Shown here piece after piece: positions 34,313 through 42,208 of a stretch of 64,000 nt of DNA. Numbering within the stretch: the first letter of the stretch is position 1; each line of letters starts with the position of its first letter. Below the pieces are notes generated by a model. The model had not been told where the DNA came from. It worked only from the letters and a program-made list of their open reading frames with translations, and searched no databases. This stretch comes from Burkholderiaceae bacterium (GTDB lineage: Bacteria > Pseudomonadota > Gammaproteobacteria > Burkholderiales > Burkholderiaceae): assembly GCA_021166835.1 (NCBI GenBank), contig JAJPEN010000020.1, positions 3,465-67,464 of the forward strand, written 5' to 3'. The position numbers and the translations under genes were made by a program.

Positions 34313-35402
34313 TGTGTCAACGTCGATTGAAATCTGACCCACTTTCCGTGTCCATCGTCGGTTGAAATCTGACCCACCTGGACTCTTTCCGCTCCGTCTC
34401 ATATCAATCGGTCGTTACTTTGGTCCGCGGCCGGGCCTGCCCGACCCGTCGCTTGTCCTTGAGCCGATAGCTCTCGCCGCTCATCTGCACGATGTACGCG
34501 TGGTGCAGCAACCGGTCCAGCAGCGCTGCCGTGAGCGTGTTGTCGTCGGCGAGGGCGGCGCCCCACTGCGCGAACGGCAGATTGTTCGTGAGAACCATCG
34601 AGCCGCGCTCGTAGCGCTTGGCCACGACGTTGAAGAACAGGTTCGCCTCGTCACGTCCGAACGGCAGATACGGGCGACACACCCGCGGCACGAAGCCGTA
34701 CGCGTTGGCCAGCTCGCGCATCCCCGAGTGCCAGCGGTGCAGGCCTTCGCCGTATGCATCGCGCTCGGTGATGACGGTGCTCGCGTTGTCGAACAGCACC
34801 TGCGCGGGCACACCGCCGAAGTACTCGAACGCGCCGATCAGGCCCGTCGACAGCGACGAGAAGTCCTCGCGTCGAGAGAATCGCACGAAGCTCGCTCTCG
34901 AGTAACCGAGTGTCGCCACCAACGCCAGCAGCGGGTCGCCCCCTCGGCGCACGACCGTGAAGTCCGCCTGCATCTGCTCGCCGGGCACCGTCTCGAAACG
35001 AACCACCAGCTCAGGCCGTGCACGCTTCATCGGTGCAAGCCACGCCTTGAGCTGCGTGAGCCCGCCGCTGTATCCGCGCTCTTGCAGCTCGCGCAGCAGC
35101 ACCGCGGCCGGAATCCAGTGCGGGCGCGCCGCTTCGACGCGCTCGAGCAAGTACGGCTTGAACGGCTCGAGCTTAGACTCCTGCGACGGACGCGGTTTGT
35201 ACCGGCTCGCCGTCTCGTCCTTCAGGTACCGACGAACCGTGTTGCGTGAGCAGCCGAGCTGCCGCGCTATCTCTCGAATCCCGACGCCTCGTCGGGCCAA
35301 CACTCGTATCTCCACTGCCTGCTCCTGGGTCAGCATCGGCGGCTTCGCGAAAAAGCCGCCATCGTCTCCCAGGTGGGTCAGATTTCAGCCGACGCAGCAG
35401 CA
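34313..35402 (-). mobile_element. Internally deleted IS21-family element
   Basis: The left end has two direct copies of a CGTCGxTTGAAATCTGACCCAC motif, at 34321-34342 and 34356-34377, 35 bases apart. The right end has the inverted copy at 35373-35394. Multiple terminal repeats of this kind are typical of IS21. Between them is a single ORF made of IstA and IstB pieces. The element is about 1.09 kb instead of about 2.5 kb. The outer boundaries are estimates from the TGT ends. Confidence 0.78.
34404..35336 (-). pseudogene. IstA-IstB chimeric ORF from a deleted IS21 element
   Basis: A 310-aa open frame. Residues 1-222 are IstA: a helix-turn-helix (GIREIARQLGCSRNTVRRYL) and the first part of the DDE integrase core (QADFTVVRRG with the first Asp, VLFDNASTVI with the second). 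From about residue 224 the sequence becomes the IstB C-terminus (LPFGRDEANLFFNVVAKRYE, then SMVLTNNLPFAQW). The joint is at about 34662-34674 (CRPY|LPFG). The IstA catalytic Glu and the IstB Walker A are missing. Neither activity can be complete, although the ORF remains open. Confidence 0.85.
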
Positions 35403-35428
35403 TGGACCAGCGGGGAAGTCGAGCACCA

Positions 35429-35677
35429 TCAGTGCGACACGCCGTGCTCGTCTTCCCAGGCAGCGACGCGATCGGCGAGATAGTCGAGCACTTCGACCAG
35501 CGGGTGTTGCTCGTCGTCTCCGACCTCGTCGAGCAGAAGTTCGATGGTCGCTCGCGCCCGCGCGTAGTCGTCTTCGTTCCGCACTGAGGTGACGCCGATC
35601 GCCTCCTTGAACGGAAGCCAGGCTCGCAGGATTGCCTCCGCCCGATGCGCCGCGCTTGCGTGCGTCAATTCATCCAT
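35429..35677 (-). pseudogene. HigA-type antitoxin lacking its DNA-binding domain
   Basis: An 82-aa ORF with the N-terminal helical region of HigA: AWLPFKEAIGVTSVRNEDDYA and LLLDEVGDDEQHPLVEVLDYL, ending AAWEDEHGVSH. Full HigA proteins continue after EDEH with a helix-turn-helix of about 50 residues, absent here. The end lies 27 bases from the IS21 terminus, so the truncation may be linked to that insertion. The ATG at 35677 overlaps the end of the HigB remnant. Confidence 0.55.
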
Positions 35678-35739
35678 TGCCGTTTCCATCTCCCGCGGTC
35701 GTATGCGTCGTGAGTAAGGATTTCGCGCACATATACGCG
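35665..35739 (-). pseudogene. HigB toxin C-terminal fragment
   Basis: The minus-strand frame ending at 35665 reads VYVREILTHDAYDRGRWKRQ, close to the C-terminal LTHxEYD motif of HigB/RelE-type mRNA interferases. The N-terminal part is missing; wecB begins its 3' end only 30 bases upstream. The 13-base overlap with the HigA start is the usual higBA arrangement. Confidence 0.5.
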
Positions 35740-35768
35740 CCATCCGACAGACGACCGATGCGAATCGG

Positions 35769-36878
35769 TTAAGTCGCCGCAAGCCGCTCCGCCAGCCTCT
35801 CCACGATCCGCTGCGCCGCCCGCCCATCCCACAGCTGCGGCCGCCTCCCCGCCTTGCCCCGTCCCGCGAGCACCGCATCCGCCGCCGCGACGATCCGCTC
35901 CGGATCGACCCCGACGATCGTGTTCGTTCCCTCGTCCACCGTCACCGGCCGCTCGGTGTTCTCGCGCAGCGTCACGCACGGGATGCCGAGCGCCGTCGTC
36001 TCCTCCTGCAGCCCTCCGCTGTCGGTGAGGATCAGGCTCGCGTCCTGCCACAGGTTCAGGAACTCCATGTACGACAGCGGCTTGGTCAGCAGGACGTTTG
36101 GGCCCAGGTCGATGCCGAACTTCTCGAGGTTGCCGCGAGTGCGGGGATGCACGGGGAAGACGAGCGGCAACTTCGCAGAAATCTGCTGGAACGCTCGCGC
36201 GATGCCCCGCAACGCGCGCTCGTCGTCCACGTTCGATGGCCGGTGCATCGTCACCACGCCGTAGCGCCCGAGCCGCCTCTTCAGCGCCTCGCTCTCGAAG
36301 CCGCTGCGGTCGGCCTCGCGCAGGCGATCTCGCTGGTAGAAGAGGTTGTCAACCATCACGTGGCCGACGAAGAACACTCGCTCCTCGGGCTTGCCCTCGC
36401 GCAGCAGGTTCTCGCGCCCCGACGGCTCGGTCACGAAGAACCAGTCGGTGATCGAGTCGGTGACGAGCCGGTTGATCTCCTCGGGCATGCGCAGGTCGCC
36501 GCTGCGCAGCCCCGCCTCGACGTGCGCCACCGGAATGTGCAGCTTCTTGGCGACGATCGAGCAGGCAAGCGTGGAGTTGACGTCGCCGACGACGACGACG
36601 CAGTCGGGCCGCTCACGCTCGAGAATCGCTTCGTAGGCGGTCATGATCTTCGCCGTCTGCGTCGCGTGGCTGCCGCCGCCCGCTTCGAGATGGAAGTCGG
36701 GCTTCGGTATGCCCAGCTCCTCGAAGAACACGTCGCTCATCTCGCGGTCGTAGTGCTGGCCGGTGTGCACGATCCGGTAGTCGAAGAGGCCGGGCCGGGC
36801 TTGCAGCGCGCGCACGATCGGCGCGATCTTCATGAAATTCGGGCGTGCGCCGGCGACGAGGTGTAGGGTTTTCTTCAT
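35769..36878 (-). CDS. wecB: UDP-N-acetylglucosamine 2-epimerase (non-hydrolysing)
   Basis: A 369-aa GT-B-fold enzyme interconverting UDP-GlcNAc and UDP-ManNAc for surface polysaccharide. Signatures are LVAGARPNFMKIAPI at the N-terminus, HTGQHYDREMSDVFF, VVGDVNSTLA, HVEAGLRSGD, MPEEINRLVTD and LTDSGGLQEE with the catalytic Glu. Length is standard. It is on the opposite strand from the O-antigen run and isolated between TA genes. Confidence 0.95.
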   Translation of the reverse strand: MKKTLHLVAGARPNFMKIAPIVRALQARPGLFDYRIVHTGQHYDREMSDVFFEELGIPKPDFHLEAGGGSHATQTAKIMTAYEAILERERPDCVVVVGDVNSTLACSIVAKKLHIPVAHVEAGLRSGDLRMPEEINRLVTDSITDWFFVTEPSGRENLLREGKPEERVFFVGHVMVDNLFYQRDRLREADRSGFESEALKRRLGRYGVVTMHRPSNVDDERALRGIARAFQQISAKLPLVFPVHPRTRGNLEKFGIDLGPNVLLTKPLSYMEFLNLWQDASLILTDSGGLQEETTALGIPCVTLRENTERPVTVDEGTNTIVGVDPERIVAAADAVLAGRGKAGRRPQLWDGRAAQRIVERLAERLAAT

Positions 36879-36929
36879 GCCCGAATTGTACGGAGCGCGG
36901 GGAGCCGCGCCCGGCCCGATGTCACGCCG

Positions 36930-37325
36930 CTATCGACGCAGGCTCTCCAGACATTCCCTCGGTGTCTGGACGAGGACACCATGTCGCCTCGATGCGGGGA
37001 AATGCACCATATTCCCGGCGACGAAAACGGCCACTCCCGCCCGGGCGGTCGCGAGGAAGATTTCGTCGCAGGCATCTTCGAGGCGGCTGGGCCAGGGGGC
37101 GGCTGTTGCCAGCAGCGCGATGTCCTCGAGCGCGTCAAGCAGCTGATGGACGTAGGCGGCATCCAGCCGAAAGCGGGGACGAAGCAGCACCTCCCGATAT
37201 TCAGCGACAATTCGCGGATCGATCACCAGCTCGACTTCGCGCGCAAGAACGAGATCGAGCAGTTGGCCCGGCGGCCCCACGGGCGTACCCGACACCACGA
37301 CGTTGGTGTCGAGCACGAGCCGCAT
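36930..37325 (-). CDS. PIN-family putative toxin (COG1569 type)
   Basis: A 131-aa PIN protein. RLVLDTNVVVSGTPVGPPGQ (first Asp), VIDPRIVAEYREVLLRPRF (the middle acidic residue) and EDACDEIFLATARAGVAVFV (third acidic cluster) are typical of the COG1569 branch. The usual closing TGD/TRD is replaced by VAGNMVHFPA, so one acidic residue may be missing. Its ATG at 37325 shares one base with the upstream small ORF's stop (TGATG), as in other TA pairs here. Confidence 0.8.
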   Translation of the reverse strand: MRLVLDTNVVVSGTPVGPPGQLLDLVLAREVELVIDPRIVAEYREVLLRPRFRLDAAYVHQLLDALEDIALLATAAPWPSRLEDACDEIFLATARAGVAVFVAGNMVHFPASRRHGVLVQTPRECLESLRR

Positions 37326-37498
37326 CAGCCGCGAGACCGACGGGTGGCGGCGATTTCCGCGTCGATTTCCTCCGTCGAAAGCTCGCTCGTTCCCTGCTCA
37401 CGCGCGCGGCGTCGCAATGCCCGCAGCGCCAACTGCCCTCGCGCGAGGCGAAGCACTTCGAGCGTCTCGTCGAGACTCTCCCCGTATTTACCCAACAA
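37325..37498 (-). CDS. Small antitoxin candidate upstream of the PIN gene
   Basis: A 57-codon frame, with TTG as the most upstream possible start, reading LLGKYGESLDETLEVLRLAR and ending EIDAEIAATRRSRG. It overlaps the PIN toxin start by one base (TGATG). It is Arg/Glu-rich, as antitoxins often are, but has no recognisable DNA-binding fold. The lack of ATG near the start makes the exact N-terminus uncertain. Confidence 0.5.
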   Translation of the reverse strand: MLGKYGESLDETLEVLRLARGQLALRALRRRAREQGTSELSTEEIDAEIAATRRSRG

Positions 37499-37521
37499 TT
37501 CGATATATCATTGGGTAAATA
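37485..37521. promoter_or_regulatory. Perfect 11-bp inverted repeat across two divergent starts
   Basis: TATTTACCCAA (37485-37495) and TTGGGTAAATA (37511-37521) are exact reverse complements with a 15-base A/T-rich spacer. The last base of the right arm is the A of the nucleotidyltransferase ATG. The left arm covers the likely start of the small antitoxin gene. Protein bound here could control both divergent genes. Confidence 0.6.
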
Positions 37522-38552
37522 TGTCCCATCCGCTGCCTCTCTTTCGTGAACACGAACTCGCCTTCCGCACGCAATATGCGGAGGTGAAAGAGCGCGTGCT
37601 CGCGCAGGGGCGGCTGCTGCCGGGAACGGCTGGTTCGCTCGTTCTTCGCAAGGGCACGGGATACGGGTACTGGTATCGGGTCTTTTATCCCGTGCCCGGC
37701 AAGCAGGTCGAGGACATCGTCTGCGCCGAATCCGACGTTCGGACATTGACGTCGATGGAGCAGGAGATTGCCTTTGCGAGCTGGGTCGCCCGCCAGGTCG
37801 GTGCGCTGCGCAAGCTGGGTTTTCAGGTCGCCGACAAAGCCACCGGACGAGTGCTGGTCGAGCTGCACAATCGACAGGCGTTCGAATCGGGCATCGTCCT
37901 GGTGGGAACGCTCGCGTGGGCTGCCTGGATGAACGAACTTGGCGCATCCGTCGTGGCGGCGCGCACGCTCGACATCGACGTCGCTGTTCGCTCGATGAAA
38001 TTGGCCGTTCCGCTCGATTTTCTGGAGAGCATGCGTGCAACGACGCTCCCCTTTCACCGCATGTCCGGGCCGCATCCAGCCGAACTCGCGACGTCCGTGA
38101 AGCTGCCCGGCGTGCAGGGGCTTCGCGTGGACGTGTTCGCTCCGGGTACGCGACCGGGAGAAGCCGTTCGAGTTCGCGATCTCGGGTGGGCTGCGCAGTC
38201 GGTCCCTTTCTACGACTGGCTCCTCGAAGCGCCCGAAGCAGGCGCGGTCCTGGCCGGTGGCCATTGCGTTCCGGTCCGGCTGCCGCAAGCCGCACGATTC
38301 GTATGGCACAAGCTCTACTCGAGCACGCAGCGGCGTGGCTTCCCGGAAAAAGCCGAGAAAGACAGGTGGCAAGCCCTGCTGCTCGCTGCCGTGCTCGCCG
38401 AGCAGGATTCCGATCAACTCGTGCAGGCGCTCTCCGAGGCTCCGAAGCGCCTGCTCATGCCGGTCCGTCCATTGCTTCCCCGACTGATGTCGCAAGCCGA
38501 ACGGCACCCCGCGCTGCGGGACATCCTGAGCGGACGCTATCGTGGCGCGTGA
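37521..38552 (+). CDS. Nucleotidyltransferase-fold protein (GSU2403/AbiEii-like)
   Basis: A 343-aa protein. The N-terminus GTAGSLVLRKGTGYGYWYRVFY (about residues 34-55) and the middle GIVLVGTLAWAAWMNELGAS followed by TLDIDVAV (about residues 120-155) match the GSU2403-family nucleotidyltransferase fold. In TLDIDVAV the two Asp are the likely metal ligands. Similar enzymes are toxins of type IV abortive-infection systems or partners of TA loci. No AbiEi-type antitoxin is beside it. It is divergent from the antitoxin/PIN pair and shares the inverted repeat at its start. Confidence 0.65.
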   Translation: MSHPLPLFREHELAFRTQYAEVKERVLAQGRLLPGTAGSLVLRKGTGYGYWYRVFYPVPGKQVEDIVCAESDVRTLTSMEQEIAFASWVARQVGALRKLGFQVADKATGRVLVELHNRQAFESGIVLVGTLAWAAWMNELGASVVAARTLDIDVAVRSMKLAVPLDFLESMRATTLPFHRMSGPHPAELATSVKLPGVQGLRVDVFAPGTRPGEAVRVRDLGWAAQSVPFYDWLLEAPEAGAVLAGGHCVPVRLPQAARFVWHKLYSSTQRRGFPEKAEKDRWQALLLAAVLAEQDSDQLVQALSEAPKRLLMPVRPLLPRLMSQAERHPALRDILSGRYRGA

Positions 38553-38588
38553 TCGCGGCATCGATGTGCGCCTGCGCGAGACCTGCAT

Positions 38589-39881
38589 ATGGTGAATCCG
38601 ACGCCGGCGCGCACCGCTCCCGCTCCGGTCCTGTGGCTTTTCGCGATTCTTGCCGGCCTGCTTGCCGTCGCCGCCACGACCGGCTTTCGGGCGGCGATCA
38701 CGGCGGTTCAATGGCTGACCACCGGCCAGGTGGGCAGCCTCGTCGAAAGCGCGCGCCACCTGCCTCCGTGGCAGCGCGTGCTGATCGGCGCCGTCGGCGG
38801 TCTCCTCGCCGGACTCGTGCTCCATTGGGGCGGGCGCTGGGCCACGCGCGGCCCGCAGGGCGGCACGCACGTCGACTATCTCGATGCCGCGCGCACGCGC
38901 ACGGTGGACCTGAACGACCGCACCACCTGGGTGCGCAGCGTCTCGGCGCTGCTCTCGGTGGGCAGCGGCGCGTCGATCGGCCGCGAAGGCCCGATGATCC
39001 AGCTCGCCGCGTGGCTATCGGCCAAGCTCGCGCATTTCGCGCCGCTGTCCACCGAGCAGCGCACGGTCATCATGATCTGCGGCATCGCCTCGGGCATCGG
39101 CGCGGCCTATCACGCGCCGGTGGCCGGCGTCGTCTTCGTGCTCGAACTCGCGTTGGGCTTCCTGTCGGCGTCGATGATGACGCCGGTGCTGATCGCCGCC
39201 GCTACCAGCGGCGTGCTCGTCTACGGGCTCACCGACCCGATTCCGCTCTATGCGATGCCGCGCGTGCGGCTCGCGCCGACCAGCCTCGGCATGGCGCTGG
39301 CAATCGGCATCGTCTGCGGCGTGCTGGGTTGGGCGATGCTCGCCGGCGTAGAGCGCTTTCGCAGCGCGTTCCGCCGCATCGATTCGCTGCCGCTGCGGCT
39401 GGGCGCCGGGGGCCTGCTGGTCGGCGGGTTGTCGGCCTACGTGCCGGAGGTCTGGGGCAACGGCTTCAGCACGATCTCGCAGCTGCTGCAGGGCCAGATC
39501 CTGTGGCCGTGGGTGGCGGTGATCCTGATGACGAAGTTCGCCGCGACGCTGCTGAACACCGGGTCGGGCGCGATCGGCGGCATGTTCACGCCGACGCTCT
39601 TCGTCGGCGCGGCCGCCGGCTTTTCGCTCGCCGAACTCGCGTCGATGGGGCTGCCCGTGGAGTGGGTGGGCGACCCGCGCACGCTCGCCGTGATCGCGAT
39701 GTCGGCGATGCTGAGCGCCGTCACGCACGCGCCGCTGATGGCGATCGTGATGGTGCTCGAGATGACGAACCAGTTCCACCTGACGGTGCCGATCACGCTC
39801 GCCTGCGGGGTCGCCCTGGCGATCAGCATGCAGTCGGGGGTTCGGCCGATGTATGGGAATCCGATCGAGGCGAAGGTGTGA
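38589..39881 (+). CDS. ClC-family chloride channel/transporter
   Basis: A 430-aa membrane protein with about ten or more helices. SVGSGASIGREGPMIQ (about residues 119-134) has the GSG and GREGP anion-binding loops with the gating Glu, and NTGSGAIGGMFTPTLFVGA (about 319-337) is the third selectivity segment. The intracellular proton-Glu position reads FVLELALG; the EE pair of E. coli ClC-ec1 is not obvious. The protein may therefore be a channel, or use another proton path. No C-terminal CBS domains. Confidence 0.92.
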   Translation: MVNPTPARTAPAPVLWLFAILAGLLAVAATTGFRAAITAVQWLTTGQVGSLVESARHLPPWQRVLIGAVGGLLAGLVLHWGGRWATRGPQGGTHVDYLDAARTRTVDLNDRTTWVRSVSALLSVGSGASIGREGPMIQLAAWLSAKLAHFAPLSTEQRTVIMICGIASGIGAAYHAPVAGVVFVLELALGFLSASMMTPVLIAAATSGVLVYGLTDPIPLYAMPRVRLAPTSLGMALAIGIVCGVLGWAMLAGVERFRSAFRRIDSLPLRLGAGGLLVGGLSAYVPEVWGNGFSTISQLLQGQILWPWVAVILMTKFAATLLNTGSGAIGGMFTPTLFVGAAAGFSLAELASMGLPVEWVGDPRTLAVIAMSAMLSAVTHAPLMAIVMVLEMTNQFHLTVPITLACGVALAISMQSGVRPMYGNPIEAKV

Positions 39882-39937
39882 TGGGGCGGGGCCGCGCTGC
39901 TCCGCGAAATGCACGATTGCAGGAGAATCGGCCTGCT

Positions 39938-40144
39938 ATGCGAACCGTTGTTGCCGTCAGCCGCCGAGGCGCTATCGCCCTGCCCGCCCGATTGCTCGAG
40001 GCGCTCGGGGTAAAGGAGGACGGCATGCTCCTCGCCGAAACTACTTCCGAGGGCCTGTTACTTCGGCCGGTCGTAACGCTTCCGCTCGAGGAATTCGACG
40101 ACAGCGAGGCGGAGCTTGCTTCCTGGTTCGATCGTCGGAAATAG
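39938..40144 (+). CDS. AbrB/SpoVT-type antitoxin
   Basis: A 68-aa protein. AVSRRGAIALPARLLEALGV and EDGMLLAETTSEGLLLRPVV form the swapped-hairpin AbrB fold of MazE-type antitoxins. The acidic tail (EEFDDSEAELASWFDRRK) could bind a toxin. No toxin follows in the same direction; the nearest gene is a convergent MazF at 40588. It may be an orphan or a rearranged half-module. Confidence 0.72.
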   Translation: MRTVVAVSRRGAIALPARLLEALGVKEDGMLLAETTSEGLLLRPVVTLPLEEFDDSEAELASWFDRRK

Positions 40145-40160
40145 GCGCAGTCGCGGTTCA

Positions 40161-40236
40161 TTCGAGCTACCGAATGATGTCTTTTGGCTCGTGGAATGCA
40201 TTCCACGGACAAGAAGACTACCTCCGGTAGCTCGAA
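40161..40236. repeat. Nested palindromic repeat, copy 1
   Basis: Outer arms TTCGAGCTACCG (40161-40172) and CGGTAGCTCGAA (40225-40236) are exact reverse complements. Inside lies the perfect palindrome CGTGGAATGCATTCCACG (40190-40207). It begins eight bases beyond the MazF stop and lies between the convergent AbrB and MazF genes. A sequence relative lies at 44605-44668. It may act as a bidirectional terminator or be a REP-type element. Confidence 0.6.
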
Positions 40237-40243
40237 ATTCCGC

Positions 40244-40588
40244 CTACAGTCTTCCCAGCGCCCCGTTGATCTCCCCCAGCACCCGTCCGAGCAGCATTCC
40301 GGAAATTCGACCGATCTTCCTTGCCGATTCTGCCGACACCGTCGCCAGCCTGGCCGTGCGGACCACCATGTTCGGCGGGGTTCCGGCCACGGCGAAATCC
40401 AGGACCGGGACGTCGCCGCGCCATGCCGGGTTTTCCTGCTTCGTCACCAGCGCTACCCAGAGCAGCCCTCGCGCATGCTCGAGATCCGACGGCGAGACGA
40501 CGAGCGCCGTCTGCTTCTCGTCGCCCGCACCCGAGCCATCGCCCGGAAGCGGCACCTGGACCACGTCACCACGCACGAATTTCGTCAC
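40244..40588 (-). CDS. MazF/PemK-type toxin
   Basis: A 114-aa mRNA interferase candidate starting at GTG 40588 behind a clear Shine-Dalgarno (GAGGAAGG on the minus strand). KFVRGDVVQVPLPGDGSG is the N-terminal barrel start; ALVVSPSDLEHARGLLWVALV and VVRTARLATVSAESARKIG are PemK-like. The classical RGD motif is kept. No antitoxin gene lies upstream on the same strand; the divergent apaH starts 66 bases away. Confidence 0.78.
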   Translation of the reverse strand: MTKFVRGDVVQVPLPGDGSGAGDEKQTALVVSPSDLEHARGLLWVALVTKQENPAWRGDVPVLDFAVAGTPPNMVVRTARLATVSAESARKIGRISGMLLGRVLGEINGALGRL

Positions 40589-40653
40589 GGACCCTTCCTC
40601 TCGAAACAGTACGACGGGATCATTCCCGCCTGCCGCGCTACCGTTGGAAGACG

Positions 40654-41487
40654 ATGGTAAGTAATTTCCCCTTCGGGATCGAATCCCGCCCGGAAACCTG
40701 GGCGATCGGCGACGTGCAGGGTTGCCTCGACAGCCTTCTCGCGCTGCTGTCGAAGATCCCATCCTCCGCCCGCCTGCGGCTCGTCGGCGACCTCGTCAAC
40801 CGCGGACCGCGCTCGCTCGATGCGCTGCGCTGGGCGATCGAGCAGGGCGAGCGCGTCGTCACCGTGCTCGGCAACCACGACCTGCATCTGCTCGCGGTGG
40901 CCGCCGGCATCCGACGCGCGCATCGCACGGACACGCTCGACGACATCCTCTGCGCGCCCGACCGCGACGCGCTGCTCGACTGGGTACGCACGCGACCGCT
41001 CGCGCATTTCGAGGACGGCTGGCTGATGGTGCATGCGGGCGTTCTGCCGCAGTGGAGCGTCGAGCGCACGCTCGAGCTGGCCGACGAAGTGCACCGCGTG
41101 CTGTCCGGTCCGCGCTGGCTCGACTTCCTGCGCGAGATGTACGGCAACGAGCCGGCGCAGTGGTCCGATTCGCTGCGCGGCAACGACCGGCTGCGCGTGA
41201 TCGTCAATGCGCTCACGCGCATCCGCTTCTGCACACCGGACGGCCGGATGGAGTTCGCGGCCAAGGAAGGCGTGGATCACGCACCGGCCGGTTACCTGCC
41301 CTGGTTCGACGTGCCCGGCCGCGCGAGTGCCGACACGCCGATCGTCTTCGGGCACTGGGCCGCGCTCGGCTGGCTCGATCGGCCGGATCTGCTGTCGATC
41401 GACACGGGGTGCGTGTGGGGGCGGGAGTTGACGGCGGTGCGGCTGCGGGATCGGCGGGTGCTGAGGGTCGGATGCGCGGAAACGTGA
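40654..41487 (+). CDS. apaH: Bis(5'-nucleosyl)-tetraphosphatase, symmetrical
   Basis: A 277-aa metallophosphatase that cleaves Ap4A to two ADP. Motifs in order are AIGDVQGCLDSLLALL (GDxxG, about residues 17-32), LVGDLVNRGPRSLD (GDxxxRG), VLGNHDLHLLAV (GNHD) and MVHAGVLPQWS (HAG), typical of ApaH. The length is normal. It is divergent from MazF and convergent with a VapC gene nine bases away. Confidence 0.95.
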   Translation: MVSNFPFGIESRPETWAIGDVQGCLDSLLALLSKIPSSARLRLVGDLVNRGPRSLDALRWAIEQGERVVTVLGNHDLHLLAVAAGIRRAHRTDTLDDILCAPDRDALLDWVRTRPLAHFEDGWLMVHAGVLPQWSVERTLELADEVHRVLSGPRWLDFLREMYGNEPAQWSDSLRGNDRLRVIVNALTRIRFCTPDGRMEFAAKEGVDHAPAGYLPWFDVPGRASADTPIVFGHWAALGWLDRPDLLSIDTGCVWGRELTAVRLRDRRVLRVGCAET

Positions 41488-41496
41488 CCCTCCGGC

Positions 41497-41916
41497 TCAG
41501 TGCCCCCGGAGCCAGTTCTCGATCGGAAGATCCGGCACCCGCGAGAACTCGCCCGCATTGTCGGTGACGACGATCGCCCCCAGGCCCAGCGCATGCGCCG
41601 CAATCCAGGTGTCGTTCGCCCCTATGCCGCGGCCCTGCTTTTCGAGAAGCGAACGAATGCGCGCGTAATGTCGAATCGTGCTCCGATCGATGGGCGCTAA
41701 CGTCAGGCGCGTTGTCAACTCGGTCAGTCGATCGAAGTTGCGTTGCGGATTCGCACTCTTTTCCGCACCGAATTCCAGTTCACCCAGCACGATCGGCGAT
41801 AGAACAATCGCCTCCAGCGGCGTGCGCTCCAGGCGAGCACGCACCTCTGCCTGGCCCTTCATCGCGGCGATGATGATGTTGGTGTCGAGCAGGTAAAGCG
41901 CAGATCGCGCTGCCAT
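41497..41916 (-). CDS. PIN-domain toxin (VapC/FitB-like)
   Basis: A 139-aa PIN nuclease with all motifs: LYLLDTNIIIAAMKG (Asp 11), SPIVLGELEFGAEKS (Glu), IGANDTWIAAHAL (Asp) and VVTDNAGEFSRVPDLPIENW near the end, as in VapC and FitB. It follows its Phd-type antitoxin by 11 bases. Confidence 0.93.
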   Translation of the reverse strand: MAARSALYLLDTNIIIAAMKGQAEVRARLERTPLEAIVLSPIVLGELEFGAEKSANPQRNFDRLTELTTRLTLAPIDRSTIRHYARIRSLLEKQGRGIGANDTWIAAHALGLGAIVVTDNAGEFSRVPDLPIENWLRGH

Positions 41917-41927
41917 GCCGATGGCCG

Positions 41928-42158
41928 CTAATCGAGCGATGAAACCGGTTCGGCCGGCAGGTCTTCCGGCGCTTCCAGGTCGATCTCTTCACCGTCCCAG
42001 AACGTCCGAAAGGCGTCTGCCGCCATCGTCGGCCGGTCTGGCACGAGGCGGGCGACGATCCGACCGTGCCGCGTGATCGCGATCTCCTCGCCGCGGGCAA
42101 CGTCTGCAAGGAGCGCCGAGAGTTTGGCCTTGACCTCGACCACAGGAACGGTTCTCAT
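41928..42158 (-). CDS. Phd/YefM-type antitoxin
   Basis: A 76-aa antitoxin. MRTVPVVEVKAKLSALLADV and ITRHGRIVARLVP form the Phd core. The acidic C-terminus (WDGEEIDLEAPEDLPAE) should neutralise the PIN toxin active site. A perfect inverted repeat upstream at 42174-42195 is the likely autoregulatory operator. Confidence 0.87.
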   Translation of the reverse strand: MRTVPVVEVKAKLSALLADVARGEEIAITRHGRIVARLVPDRPTMAADAFRTFWDGEEIDLEAPEDLPAEPVSSLD

Positions 42159-42173
42159 ACGGCACTCCCGGGA

Positions 42174-42195
42174 ATTATGACCACATAGTCATAAT
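42174..42195. promoter_or_regulatory. Inverted repeat ATTATGAC/GTCATAAT, TA operator candidate
   Basis: Two exact 8-bp arms separated by six bases, 16-37 bases upstream of the Phd-type antitoxin start. The stretch is A/T-rich and so a likely promoter. Confidence 0.55.
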
Positions 42196-42208
42196 ACTAC
42201 GGACACTC

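Noticed and set aside
35338..35360. Hairpin with GGCGGCTT/AAGCCGCC arms as a terminator
   Set aside because: It lies at the 5' end of the IstA frame inside the IS21 terminus and has no T-run, so it is not a convincing terminator.
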